A stretch of DNA of 64,000 nt. Source: Collinsella aerofaciens. Lineage in GTDB: Bacteria > Actinomycetota > Coriobacteriia > Coriobacteriales > Coriobacteriaceae. A model generated the notes under the pieces. The model searched no databases. It was given only the letters and a program-made list of their open reading frames with translations, and had not been told where the DNA came from. Shown here piece after piece: positions 54,012-62,891 of this stretch. The stretch lies in assembly GCA_030826265.1 (NCBI GenBank), contig JAPJOH010000009.1, positions 1 to 64,000 of the forward strand, in the 5' to 3' direction. The position numbers and the translations under genes were made by a program. Within the stretch, counting starts at the first letter, position 1; every line of letters starts with the position of its first letter.

Positions 54012-54855
54012 GTGACCGACTCGCCAACTGAACATACCGAGGGCCTGCTCCGAATTGGCGAGGTGGCGCGTCTGTTTAACCTGAGTGCGGGCACGCTGCG
54101 CCATTACGAGCAGATGGGCTTGCTGGACCCGGCGCACATCGATCCGACGAGTGGGTACCGCTACTACGGATCGCGGCAGCTCTCCACCCTCAACACCATC
54201 AGCCACCTGCGTGTTCTCGACTTGCCGTTGGCGCAAATCCGCGAGTTTGTGACCACGCGCGATGTGGACCTCATGCAGCGGCAGCTAGCTCAGCAGCAGG
54301 AGCTCATCGAGCGCAAGCGCCGTGAACTTGAACGCGTGTCGCGCAAGATCGATAACCGGCTTGCGCTGCTGCATGATGCCCTGAACACCGAGCTCGATAC
54401 CATCTGCACAATCGATGCGCCCGAGCTCCGCTGCGCTGTGCTGCGTGAACGCGTCAACCCTACCGACGCCTATGCGCTGGAGTGGCAGATTCGTCAGCTG
54501 CAGAAGGGCCAGCACGAGACCTTTGTTTTTCTGGGCAACTTAGGCGTCGGGATTAGCGCCGAGCGCCTGGCCGGCGGCGACTTTGACGGCTACGACGAAG
54601 TCTTTCTGCTGCTGGATGACACGGACGATTACCTACCTGGGCGATGTCGAAGTACGTCCCGCCGCGCGGTGTCTGACGGTCAGCTTCCGCGGCACGCACG
54701 GTCAGGCGGCCCCGCGCTATGAGCGCTTACTCGATTACATGCACGAGCGCGACCTGTCCCCCGCCGGTCCCTCGCGCGAAATCGCCCTCATCGACGACAT
54801 CATCAGCGACGACCCGGGAGCGTATGTGACGAGGATCGCGATACCGGTCCGCTAA
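54012..54855 (+). pseudogene. MerR-family regulator, frameshifted in the effector domain
   Basis: A MerR-type DNA-binding helix-turn-helix (about residues 13-80, LLRIGEVARLFNLSAGTLRHYE) and a coiled dimer helix are intact from the GTG start at 54012 (AAAGGAG 7 bases upstream). The frame breaks near 54635-54645: the tetranucleotide CTAC is doubled (TTACCTACCTGGGC), while the expected continuation (LGDVEVRPAARC... to AIPVR) is in another frame ending at 54855. Removing four bases restores a GyrI-like effector domain of normal length. Either a real loss of the sensor domain or a sequencing error. Confidence 0.8.
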
Positions 54856-54963
54856 TCACTACCATTTATCGAGCAATTCCATCCATTTACCTTAATCCGA
54901 ATTAGATTGTATTTTGTAGCAAATAAAATGACAGCATATTGCCCCCCATAGGCAGGAGACATT

Positions 54964-56136
54964 ATGCCCAGAGTTCAATCACGTCGCTCGTTTCTTCTCG
55001 GCCTAGCCTCGATCATCGGCTTATCCGCGTCACGCCCAACAAGAGTATTCGCTGCCGACTCAAACTCATCCGTCGCTTTTACATCAGACCTAGCACAAGA
55101 CTACGCGCTTTCCCTGTTGCCCATCGTCGACGGATCCGCGAACTTAGAGATCGAGCAAATCGTTCCCGTATGCCAACAAATCGGCCTTATCTGTGGCTAT
55201 GAAATCAGTGTCACAAGGGAAGGAAGCCCTTACGGTTATTTAATACTTGACGCATCATATCCTGGGCTTCTGAAGGAGATAACCCTCGGCGATACCATTC
55301 TTCCGATTTCAGCTTCTCTATCAAACGCCATTTCAACTTATTCCGGCCAACAGGCCACAAACCCAACCGTACTAATTTCGTACAACGATATTGAATATGG
55401 AACTTTGGTGCCAGGAACTAGAGACTGTGTAACCAACTATAACAATATACGGTCTGTCCCGATTGTCACCGAAAAGGGTATAGCACCTCAAAGCAATAAC
55501 CCAACTTCATGGGATGCTGTCATTATCAATGAAGATGACTTGATGTTGCATTTCCAAATAGACGATTTAAACGGAATACCGTTCCGAGGAGTCTCGGAAT
55601 CATTAGTTGAAGCCCGCACTAATAAGTATGCATGCGTCGTTTCTGCCTTGTACGCTGTATCAATGCATTACGGTCTCACCAGTTCAAACGCTAATCAATT
55701 TAATCCCGATTATTATAAAGAAATATGGAACGTCACTGGCACAACAACGTATAAGACCAATGATCAGGGCGTCGAGTACGGAAGCACGATCATCCCAGAT
55801 GGAATTGTTCCGTTTAAAAGTCTTGCCGCTCAAAAGGGTAGAGCACTTAATACTCAATTTTTCGGTTATCAGCCTCAATTCGCTCAGTACAGAGCAACTA
55901 TCGATCAAGGGAATATCGGCTTGTATCATATGTGGATCAACAGCCGAAACAGTGAAGGATCCGTCGAGCTATCAGGTCATACAGTCACGGTAACTGGCTA
56001 TTTTACTGGGCATAATGGAAGCTCTGGCATCGAACTGCAGTGGCTCGAAGTATTCGACGGATGGAACACTTATCCCCGAGCGATTAACTATGCAACGCCC
56101 AATATGGTCAAATTGAACGGAACAGTCTTTTGGTAG
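54964..56136 (+). CDS. Secreted papain-like cysteine peptidase candidate
   Basis: A 390-residue exported protein in AT-rich DNA. The N-terminus has twin arginines (R7R8 in SRRSFLLG), so Tat export is possible, with AxA cleavage near 30. The C-terminal half has a papain-superfamily arrangement: C224 in KYACVVSALY, H339 in LSGHTVTV, and D365/N368 in FDGWN, as in C39-like and staphopain/streptopain families. The N-terminal half may be a propeptide. I cannot name the family. GGAG precedes the ATG. It is followed by a lipoprotein gene 6 bp after the stop codon, in the same direction. Confidence 0.7.
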   Translation: MPRVQSRRSFLLGLASIIGLSASRPTRVFAADSNSSVAFTSDLAQDYALSLLPIVDGSANLEIEQIVPVCQQIGLICGYEISVTREGSPYGYLILDASYPGLLKEITLGDTILPISASLSNAISTYSGQQATNPTVLISYNDIEYGTLVPGTRDCVTNYNNIRSVPIVTEKGIAPQSNNPTSWDAVIINEDDLMLHFQIDDLNGIPFRGVSESLVEARTNKYACVVSALYAVSMHYGLTSSNANQFNPDYYKEIWNVTGTTTYKTNDQGVEYGSTIIPDGIVPFKSLAAQKGRALNTQFFGYQPQFAQYRATIDQGNIGLYHMWINSRNSEGSVELSGHTVTVTGYFTGHNGSSGIELQWLEVFDGWNTYPRAINYATPNMVKLNGTVFW

Positions 56137-56141
56137 ACCGG

Positions 56142-56528
56142 ATGGCACCATCAAAATGCTATGGCACCACGGCCTTTGCCCTGGTTACGATATTGGTGAT
56201 TTTCGCTATGTTTGCATCCGTTTCTTCATGCACAGATAGAGCCCGCTATAGCGGAGGAGATGATTACCTTGTCTTTGGAGCCGGCAGCGTTCATTCTATT
56301 GAGGGAACGGAACTCGTAATCCAAACAGACAACAGTCCCCGCTACACCGACGCTGGAAAGCAAACCCGGATTACATTCCCCTCATCTGGCCGAATCAAAG
56401 ACAAGCTTTCCCAAATCAAAGTTGGGACAAGAGTTTCCTACTCACGCTTTGAGTCGGTAGACGCATCTGGATCATACGAGGGAAACGATATCGAAATTGA
56501 ACAGGCAAACACTATAAGGAGATGTTGA
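56142..56528 (+). CDS. Small secreted lipoprotein, 128 aa
   Basis: Not recognised. Starts with a long hydrophobic segment (about 10-27) and a lipobox VSSC, making C30 the likely lipidated residue. The rest is a beta-rich domain of about 95 residues (VFGAGSVHSIEGTELVIQ...). The start could instead be a TTG at 56130. Directly follows the cysteine peptidase gene and shares its AT-rich composition, so the two are probably one transferred operon; a peptidase inhibitor or anchor role is only a guess. Confidence 0.6.
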   Translation: MAPSKCYGTTAFALVTILVIFAMFASVSSCTDRARYSGGDDYLVFGAGSVHSIEGTELVIQTDNSPRYTDAGKQTRITFPSSGRIKDKLSQIKVGTRVSYSRFESVDASGSYEGNDIEIEQANTIRRC

Positions 56529-56556
56529 GGAACTGAGCCTCTGCGCAGTTCCTCAA
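56525..56556. terminator. Bidirectional hairpin between lipoprotein and ligA
   Basis: TTGAGGAACTG (56525-56535) pairs perfectly with CAGTTCCTCAA (56546-56556), overlapping the end of the lipoprotein gene (stop TGA at 56526-56528). No strong U-run on either side. Confidence 0.6.
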
Positions 56557-56563
56557 CAAATCA

Positions 56564-58792
56564 TTATGCCTCCGGGACCCTACCCGTCGCCAAAATCTGT
56601 TCAAGTGCCGCCTCATCCAACACGGGCACACCCAGCTGCTCGGCCTTGGTGAGCTTTGAGCCCGCTTTGGGGCCGGCGACCAGATAGCTCGTCTTCTTTG
56701 ACACGCTGCCCGAAACCTTGGCGCCAAGCACCTTGAGCGCCGCGCCCGCCTCGTCGCGCGTGCGATTGACAAGCGTGCCGGTAAGCACGAAGGTCAGGCC
56801 CGCGAGTGGTTGTGCGTCGGCGAGCTCGCCCGCCACGCCAGCGTCGGCTGCGGCTTGCGCGTGTGCAGCGCCCAAGTCGACTTCGAGCGACAGGCCCGCT
56901 TGGCGCAGACGTTCCAGCACGGCAAGGTTCTCGGGCACGGCCAGGAATTGTTTGACGCTCGCCGCAATCTTGGGACCGATGCCCTCGCACTCGGCAATAT
57001 CCTCTTCGCTCGCCAAGATAAGTTTGTCAATCGACAGGAATCGCTCGGCGATGACCTCGCCCACGCTCTTGCCCACGTGGCGGATACCCAGGGCAAACAG
57101 CACGCGACCGAGCGGCTGGCTCTTGGACTTGTTGAGCTCGGCGATGATTTTCTCGGCCGTCTTGAGGCCTACCGGAATGGGGTCGCCCTTCTTGACGCCC
57201 TTTTTGCTGTTGGAGCTGGCATAGGTGCGCCCCGTGTCCAGGCCTGCGATGTCGTCGACCGTGAGCTGGTAGAAGTCCGCGACATCGTGGATCAGGCCGG
57301 CGGCAATCATCTTGTCGACGATCTCGTCGCCCAGGCCGTCGACGTCCATGCAGCCGCGACTCACCCAATGGAGCAGGCGCTCCTTGAGCTGCGCGGGGCA
57401 GTCGATGGACACGCAGCGGTAGGCAACCTCGCCGTCCTCGTGGACCACGGGGCTGCCGCACACGGGGCAGACCTCGGGCATGTGCCAGTCGACCGAATCG
57501 GCCGGGCGCTTGTCGAGCACCGGCCCCACGACCTCGGGGATCACGTCACCCGCCTTGTGCACGATGATGGTGTCGCCCTCGCGCACGTTTTTGCGACGGA
57601 TCTCGTCGATATTGTGCAGCGTGGCGCGCGCGATGGTGGAGCCGGCAACCGTCACTGGGTCGAACTCGGCGACCGGCGTGAGCACACCGGTGCGGCCCAC
57701 CTGGATGCGGATTTCGCGCAGGACGGTCTGCTTTTCCTCGGGCGGGAACTTAAAGGCAATGGCCCAGCGCGGTGCGCGGGCAGTAAAGCCCAGGTCGAGC
57801 TGCTGCTGGAAGCTGTCCACCTTTACGACTACGCCGTCGATGTCATAATCCAGATCACCGCGATGCTCGAGCGCCTGGGCACAGAACTCGTGAACCTCGG
57901 CCGGCGTGGCGCAGCGTGCCACGTTGGGGTTGACGCTAAAGCCGGCGCTGCGCAGCCAATCGAGGAACTCGCGCTGGCTGTGGACGTGCAGCGGGTCGGT
58001 ATCGGCGATGGCATAGATAAAGGTGGCGAGGTCGCGGCGCGCCGTGACCTTGGGATCCTTCTGACGCAGGCTACCGGCGGCAGCGTTGCGCGGGTTAGCG
58101 AAGGGGTCGCGACCCTTGGCATCGGCCTCGTCGTTCAGACGAACAAAGCTGCCCTTGGGCATATAGACCTCGCCGCGCACCTCAATGGTACGCTCGCGGT
58201 CGGCGCCCATGTGGGCGAGCGCCGGCTCGGACAGGTGCATGGGCACATCCTTGATGGTGCGCACGTTGAGCGACACGTCCTCGCCCGTGGCGCCATCGCC
58301 ACGTGTGGCCGCACGTACGAAGGTGCCGTTTTGGTAGGTAAGCGCCACGCCCAGGCCGTCGATCTTAAGCTCGCAGGTATAGGTGACGCTGCCGGCACCG
58401 AGCGCATCCTCGGCGCGTTGGAGCCACGCGTCGAGCTCGTCCAGATCCATGGCATCGTCCATGGAATACATGCGTGCCATATGCGTGACCGGCGTAAACT
58501 GCTCGCTCACGTAGCCGCCCACGCGCTGGGTATAGCTGTCGGGCGTCACCAGGTCGGGGTAGGTCGCCTCGATTTCCCGCAGCTCAACGAGCATTTTGTC
58601 AAAGGCGGCGTCCGTGATCTCGGGCGCATCGAGCATGTAGTAGCGATAGGCGTGGTAATCGAGCTCGTGGCGCAACTCGGCCGCACGCGCTGCCGCCTGG
58701 GCACGGGCGTCGACCGGTGCGGTGGCATCCGCGCTCGCGGGCGTTTCGGTATCGATGTCCACGCCGTCACCAAACAGGCTCGATTGCTCCAT
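56564..58792 (-). CDS. ligA: NAD-dependent DNA ligase
   Basis: Joins nicks during replication and repair using NAD. 742 residues, with a 40-residue variable N-terminus. Ia domain DAPEITDAAFDKML, adenylation Lys in CELKIDGLGVAL, oligonucleotide fold EVRGEVYMP... and PRWAIAFKFPPEE, four Zn cysteines (CPVCGSP...CPAQ), HhH region, and a C-terminal BRCT domain (LAGLTFVLTGTL to LGVPVLDEAALEQIL). Good AAGGAG site. Monocistronic. Confidence 0.98.
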   Translation of the reverse strand: MEQSSLFGDGVDIDTETPASADATAPVDARAQAAARAAELRHELDYHAYRYYMLDAPEITDAAFDKMLVELREIEATYPDLVTPDSYTQRVGGYVSEQFTPVTHMARMYSMDDAMDLDELDAWLQRAEDALGAGSVTYTCELKIDGLGVALTYQNGTFVRAATRGDGATGEDVSLNVRTIKDVPMHLSEPALAHMGADRERTIEVRGEVYMPKGSFVRLNDEADAKGRDPFANPRNAAAGSLRQKDPKVTARRDLATFIYAIADTDPLHVHSQREFLDWLRSAGFSVNPNVARCATPAEVHEFCAQALEHRGDLDYDIDGVVVKVDSFQQQLDLGFTARAPRWAIAFKFPPEEKQTVLREIRIQVGRTGVLTPVAEFDPVTVAGSTIARATLHNIDEIRRKNVREGDTIIVHKAGDVIPEVVGPVLDKRPADSVDWHMPEVCPVCGSPVVHEDGEVAYRCVSIDCPAQLKERLLHWVSRGCMDVDGLGDEIVDKMIAAGLIHDVADFYQLTVDDIAGLDTGRTYASSNSKKGVKKGDPIPVGLKTAEKIIAELNKSKSQPLGRVLFALGIRHVGKSVGEVIAERFLSIDKLILASEEDIAECEGIGPKIAASVKQFLAVPENLAVLERLRQAGLSLEVDLGAAHAQAAADAGVAGELADAQPLAGLTFVLTGTLVNRTRDEAGAALKVLGAKVSGSVSKKTSYLVAGPKAGSKLTKAEQLGVPVLDEAALEQILATGRVPEA

Positions 58793-58971
58793 AGCGGCAC
58801 TCCTTCGCTCGATTTCAAACGGATACTAGAGTACCACCGGTCGCAATGAGGCCGAATAGCGGTCTCGAACCGCACCGAATCGGCAGCCGCCAGACCGGGT
58901 GGATCGCGCAATCAAACCATGCCCTTGCCATTTCCAAATGGTCCGTTTTCCTCCGTCCCCAACGGATCAAT

Positions 58972-59013
58972 GAGAAAAGAGGGGCTGTCCCGCGTTGATG
59001 GGACAGCCCCTCT
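58972..59013 (-). terminator. Rho-independent terminator of htrA
   Basis: On the minus strand AGAGGGGCTGTCCC pairs with GGGACAGCCCCTCT and runs into TTTTCTC, about 30 bp after the stop codon. Confidence 0.92.
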
Positions 59014-59039
59014 GGCTTCGATATGTGCGATACGGCTCG

Positions 59040-60500
59040 TTAGAAACCCTGACCGTAGCCTTGACCCTGGCCCTGCTGGCCCAGCAGCTCCTCCAGGTAC
59101 TGGCGCAGCTGCTCGTCGGTAATACCGCCGTTGCCGGTGTCGGTCGAACTGTCGTCCTGCTGTTGGTTCTGCAGCTCCTCGTCAGAGCCCAGCTCAACCG
59201 TGACCTTCTTCTCTTCCTTGCCGCGCATGAGCGTGATCTCGACCTTCTCGCCCACCTCGTGGCTGCGCAGTGCGATGATCAGGCCATCGGCGCTCGTAAT
59301 CTCGTCGTCGCCCAGTTTGGTGATGACGTCGCCCTCCTGAATGCCGGCCTTGGCGGCAGGACCGTCCTCGACGACGCTCGCCACATACGCGCCGCTATCG
59401 GTGCTCAGCTTGTTAGTGCGGGCGTTGAGCGCATTGACGCTCGAAAGCGTAGCGCCCAGGTACGGATGCACCGGCGTCTTGCCGTCGATAATCTGGTCGG
59501 CAATGTTCTTGGCGTAGTTAACGGGAATAGCAAAGCCCACGCCTGAGCTGGAGCCCGAGTAGCTCTCGATGAGCGAGTTGATGCCCACGAGCTCGCCGTT
59601 GTCATTGACGAGCGCGCCGCCGGAGTTGCCCGGGTTGATGGCGGCATCGGTCTGGATCATGTTGGCGTAGATAGTGTTGCCGCTGGTAGAGCTCATGGCC
59701 GTGGAGCGGTAGAGCGCCGAGACGATACCGGTGGAGACAGACTGCTCGTTGCCAAACGGCGAACCGATCGCCATGACCCACTCGCCCACGTTGAGCTTGG
59801 AGGAATCACCGATCTCGATCGGCGTGAGCTTGGAGGCGTCGGCATCCTTGAGCTTGATGACGGCCAGGTCGCTCGAGGCATCGTTGCCCACGAACTCGGC
59901 CTCGTAGGTGGTGCCGTCGTCCATGGTCACCACGTACTGGTCGTAGCCATCAACCACATGGTTGTTGGTGAGGATGTGGCCCTCGGTATCGAGCACCACG
60001 CCCGAACCGACGCTGCCCGAGCCATCCGACTCGTCAGCAGACTGCGAAAGCGAGCCATTCTGGCTGCCGCTCGAAGTGGCAGTGATGGAAACGACGGAGG
60101 GCAGAGCCTTGGCGGAAACGGCCTCGGCCAGCGTAGTATCCTCGGAGTCAATGGTGATCTTTTGCGTCGACGAACCCGAAGCACCCGCCGTCACGGCATT
60201 CTTTCCGCCGCCAATGTTGAGCGTGCCACTCATAATGAGCGCGATGACCAACAGGGCGCCGCATGCGCAGCCGGCGAGTGCTGTAATAAAGATCGGCAGC
60301 TTTTTGGTCTTGGTCTTGACCACCGTGTGCTTGTTCACGACCTGTTGGCCGCCCAGCGGCTGGCCGGTCTGTGTGTCGTAAGCCTGCACGTAGGGAATGT
60401 TGCTACCGGCAGGCGTCGACTCCACCTGCACACGCGGCTGCTGCTGGGTCTCGCCAGCGTTGCCCGCATCCCGGGGACGCTGGGAATCGTTCTCGCTCAT
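59040..60500 (-). CDS. htrA: HtrA/DegP-type membrane-anchored serine protease
   Basis: A 486-residue surface quality-control protease. A cytoplasmic region rich in Gln/Thr (1-65) is followed by a single membrane helix (69-91) and then the trypsin-like domain with H181 (TNNHVV), D211 (SSDLAVI) and S293 (GNSGGAL), and a C-terminal PDZ domain (about 365-450). The tail is Gln/Gly rich. The start is the ATG at 60500 with GAAAGGA upstream. A hairpin 30 bp upstream of the start may be a terminator for the preceding gene or a leader structure. Confidence 0.95.
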   Translation of the reverse strand: MSENDSQRPRDAGNAGETQQQPRVQVESTPAGSNIPYVQAYDTQTGQPLGGQQVVNKHTVVKTKTKKLPIFITALAGCACGALLVIALIMSGTLNIGGGKNAVTAGASGSSTQKITIDSEDTTLAEAVSAKALPSVVSITATSSGSQNGSLSQSADESDGSGSVGSGVVLDTEGHILTNNHVVDGYDQYVVTMDDGTTYEAEFVGNDASSDLAVIKLKDADASKLTPIEIGDSSKLNVGEWVMAIGSPFGNEQSVSTGIVSALYRSTAMSSTSGNTIYANMIQTDAAINPGNSGGALVNDNGELVGINSLIESYSGSSSGVGFAIPVNYAKNIADQIIDGKTPVHPYLGATLSSVNALNARTNKLSTDSGAYVASVVEDGPAAKAGIQEGDVITKLGDDEITSADGLIIALRSHEVGEKVEITLMRGKEEKKVTVELGSDEELQNQQQDDSSTDTGNGGITDEQLRQYLEELLGQQGQGQGYGQGF

Positions 60501-60529
60501 AGCTGCGATCCTTTCGTCAAATAACCAAA

Positions 60530-60553
60530 GGCCCGCCAAACATGTGGCGGGCC
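60530..60553 (-). terminator. GC-rich hairpin in the htrA leader
   Basis: GGCCCGCCA and TGGCGGGCC are perfect 9-bp inverses, followed on the minus strand by TTTGGTTATTT. Position is ambiguous: it may end the regulator transcript or sit in the htrA 5' leader, since only 29 bp separate it from the htrA start codon. Confidence 0.6.
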
Positions 60554-60668
60554 ATCATTGTTCACGTTGAGTTGTACCCCAATATGCGGGCGAACGTGTA
60601 TGAGAACGCAATCTTTTAGGAAGGCTTAAGTTCTGTTGCAGGCCCGAAAGGACCCGGCCCACGGCAAA

Positions 60669-60702
60669 ACCACCACAAAGGTGCCTGTCCCCTTTGTGGT
60701 GG
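60669..60702. repeat. CCACCACAAAGG-GCCTGTCC hairpin repeat
   Basis: ACCACCACAAAGG (60669-60681) pairs with CCTTTGTGGTGG around TGCCTGTCC, 5 bp after the stop codon of the response regulator. Confidence 0.88.
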
Positions 60703-60706
60703 AAAT

Positions 60707-61369
60707 CTAGTCCTTAAACAGATAGCCAACGCCGCGGACGGTGGTGATGTGCGCCGCTATCTGCGGGCCCACCTTGGAGCGGATGCGTCGGATGTGCACG
60801 TCGACGGTGCGCGTGCCGCCGCAGTACTCAAAGCCCCACACGCGGTGCAGCAGCACCTCGCGGCTGTAGGCGCGGTTGGGGTGCGTCGCCAAAAAACTCA
60901 GCAGCGAGTACTCCATCAGCGTCAGGTCGATGGGCTCGTTATCGAGCGTCACCTGGTAGGTAGCCAAGTTGATCTCGAGGTTGTCAATGTTGAGCACATC
61001 GTCGGCGGTAACGGTCTCCTCCTCGCCCATCAGGCGCTGCGCGCGAGCCTTGAGCTCGTTGGGCGTCGCCGTGGGGCATACAAAGTCGGCATGCGCGTGA
61101 TTCGGCAGACGCAGGGTGCCGAGCGCCTCGTCGTCGACAATCACCAACATGGGAACGCCGCCGCGGTCGTCGAGCCATTTGGCAATCTGATCGATGCGGT
61201 CGCTGCGGATGCCATCGGAATCGAGGATCAGCAGGTCAAAGTCGTGCGCTGCGGTCGGCGAATCGGGGGTTGCCAGGCTCACCTCGACACCCAGGGTGGT
61301 CGTCAAGCTGCGGGCAAACTCGTGGAAGCGCGTCGTGCGCGCCATGAACAGGGCACTCTTTTCGGACAT
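60707..61369 (-). CDS. GlnR-like orphan OmpR-type response regulator
   Basis: A 220-residue regulator: a divergent receiver domain (1-115) with D50 (LILDSDG) at the phosphorylation position but no paired acidic residues of a normal receiver, and a winged-helix DNA-binding domain (125-218; DLTLMEYSLLSFLATHPNRAYSREVLL, then GGTRTVDVHIRRIRSKVG). This is the architecture of actinobacterial GlnR, which needs no kinase. It lies 50 bp downstream of glnA on the same strand with no histidine kinase nearby. GGAGG precedes the ATG at 61369. I call it GlnR-like, not GlnR, since orthology was not tested. Confidence 0.8.
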   Translation of the reverse strand: MSEKSALFMARTTRFHEFARSLTTTLGVEVSLATPDSPTAAHDFDLLILDSDGIRSDRIDQIAKWLDDRGGVPMLVIVDDEALGTLRLPNHAHADFVCPTATPNELKARAQRLMGEEETVTADDVLNIDNLEINLATYQVTLDNEPIDLTLMEYSLLSFLATHPNRAYSREVLLHRVWGFEYCGGTRTVDVHIRRIRSKVGPQIAAHITTVRGVGYLFKD

Positions 61370-61419
61370 ATCGGCCTCCAAAGAAATGAGCTCAATCGTA
61401 CTGAAACAAGCCAGCGCGA

Positions 61420-62757
61420 TTAGGAGTTCGCCAGGTAGTGCTTGATCTCCCACTCGGTGATCGTAGACTCAAACTTATGCCACTCGTCACGCTTCTTTTT
61501 GAGGAAGAAGCTGTGGATGTGCTCGCCGAGGGCATCCTTCATAAACTGCGAGTCCTCAAATACGTCGAGCGCCTCTTTGAGCGAGCGCGGCAGCGGCGTA
61601 TAACCGGCCTCGAGCATCTGACGGTCGGTAAGCTTGAGCGTCTCGGCCGTGGCCTCGGGCGGGAGTTCCAGCTTGCGCTCGATGCCGTCGAGACCGGCCG
61701 CCAGCGTGACGGCGTTGACCAGGTACGGGTTGGCCATGGGGTCGGGGCTACGAAGCTCGATGCGCGTGGACAGCTGCTTGCCGGGCTTGTAGACCGGAAT
61801 GCGGACCATACTCGCGCGGTTGCGCAGGCCCCACGTGGCGTACTGCGGCACGGAGTCGCCGCCCGTGGTGATGCGCTTGTACGAGTTGACCGTGGGGTTA
61901 GTGATGGCGCTGATCTCGCGCGCGTGCGCCAGAATGCCGGCCATGTAGTGTTTGGCGATGTCGGAAAGATGGTACTTCTCGTCGTCCTCGCCCCAAAAGA
62001 CGTTGTTGCCGTCGTGGTCGAATAGCGACTGGCACAGGAACATAGCACTGCCGTCCTCGCCTGCCAACGGTTTGGGCATAAAGGAGGCGTGGCAACCGCT
62101 CTCGTAGGCCTGCTGTTTAATGATGAGTTTGGCCGTGGTGATGGCGTCGGACATGCTCAGGGCCTCGGCGTGGCGCAGGCTCATGCCGTGCTGCGAGCGG
62201 CCGGCGGCGTGGAAGGTGTACTCCACGGGCACGGACATCTTCTCGAGCGTGAGGACCGTGTTGCGGCGCAGGTCGCGGGCGGCATCGCTCACCGAAAGAT
62301 CGAAGTAGCCCACGTTGTCGAGCGGCTCGGGCGTGTGCTCGTCGGGGAAGTAGTAATACTCCAGCTCGGCACCCACGTTGAGCAGGTAGCCAGCCTTCTC
62401 GGCCTTGCGGAACATGCGGCGCAGGGCATCGCGCGGGTCGCCGGCAAACGGCTTGCGATCGGGAGTGCACACGTCGCAGAACACGCGGGCGACGCCGTTA
62501 TGGCTCGGACGCCATGGCAGAATCTGGAAGGTCGAAGCATCGGGGAATGCGAGCATGTCGGCTTCCTCGGGCGTGGCAAAGCCCTCGATGGCGGAGCCGT
62601 CAAAGCCAATACCCTCCTCAAAAGCGACCTCGAGGTCCTCGGGGCTAATGGCAAAGTTCTTGAGGCGGCCGAGAATGTCGACAAACCACAGACGCACAAA
62701 GCGGATGTCACGCTGCTCTACGGAGCGGAGTACGTAATCGATGTTCTGCTGGTTCAT
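61420..62757 (-). CDS. glnA: Type I glutamine synthetase
   Basis: A 445-residue GSI of the short alpha type: no adenylylation-site insertion and no long beta-type insert. Landmarks: EGIGFDGSAIEGF, the ATP/glutamate region GAELEYYYFP, FMPKPLAGEDGSAMF, NRASMVRIP and SPDPMANPYL. The ATG follows AAAGGGGAGC. It is upstream of the GlnR-like regulator, possibly co-transcribed. With glnN, the cell has two synthetases of different types. Confidence 0.98.
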   Translation of the reverse strand: MNQQNIDYVLRSVEQRDIRFVRLWFVDILGRLKNFAISPEDLEVAFEEGIGFDGSAIEGFATPEEADMLAFPDASTFQILPWRPSHNGVARVFCDVCTPDRKPFAGDPRDALRRMFRKAEKAGYLLNVGAELEYYYFPDEHTPEPLDNVGYFDLSVSDAARDLRRNTVLTLEKMSVPVEYTFHAAGRSQHGMSLRHAEALSMSDAITTAKLIIKQQAYESGCHASFMPKPLAGEDGSAMFLCQSLFDHDGNNVFWGEDDEKYHLSDIAKHYMAGILAHAREISAITNPTVNSYKRITTGGDSVPQYATWGLRNRASMVRIPVYKPGKQLSTRIELRSPDPMANPYLVNAVTLAAGLDGIERKLELPPEATAETLKLTDRQMLEAGYTPLPRSLKEALDVFEDSQFMKDALGEHIHSFFLKKKRDEWHKFESTITEWEIKHYLANS

Positions 62758-62822
62758 GTCGCTCCCCTTTCTTTCGGGCGGGTTTCGACTGGTCTATATC
62801 GCAGATACTATCGCAGAAAAAT

Positions 62823-62838
62823 GTTTCCGCAGGGTTAA
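62823..62838 (-). promoter_or_regulatory. GlnR-box-like site upstream of glnA
   Basis: On the minus strand TTAAC-n6-GAAAC, one base from the GlnR consensus GTnAC-n6-GAAAC; 66 bp upstream of the glnA start codon. Compare the two sites upstream of glnN. Confidence 0.45.
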
Positions 62839-62891
62839 AGCGTATCAAGCGCTCAAAAAACGTGCGCGAACAGGCGGTTGCGAACGAGTGG

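Noticed and set aside
58981..59013. Member of the GCCTGTCC hairpin repeat family after htrA
   Set aside because: It shares only GGGGCTGTCCC; the U-run shows it is a normal terminator.
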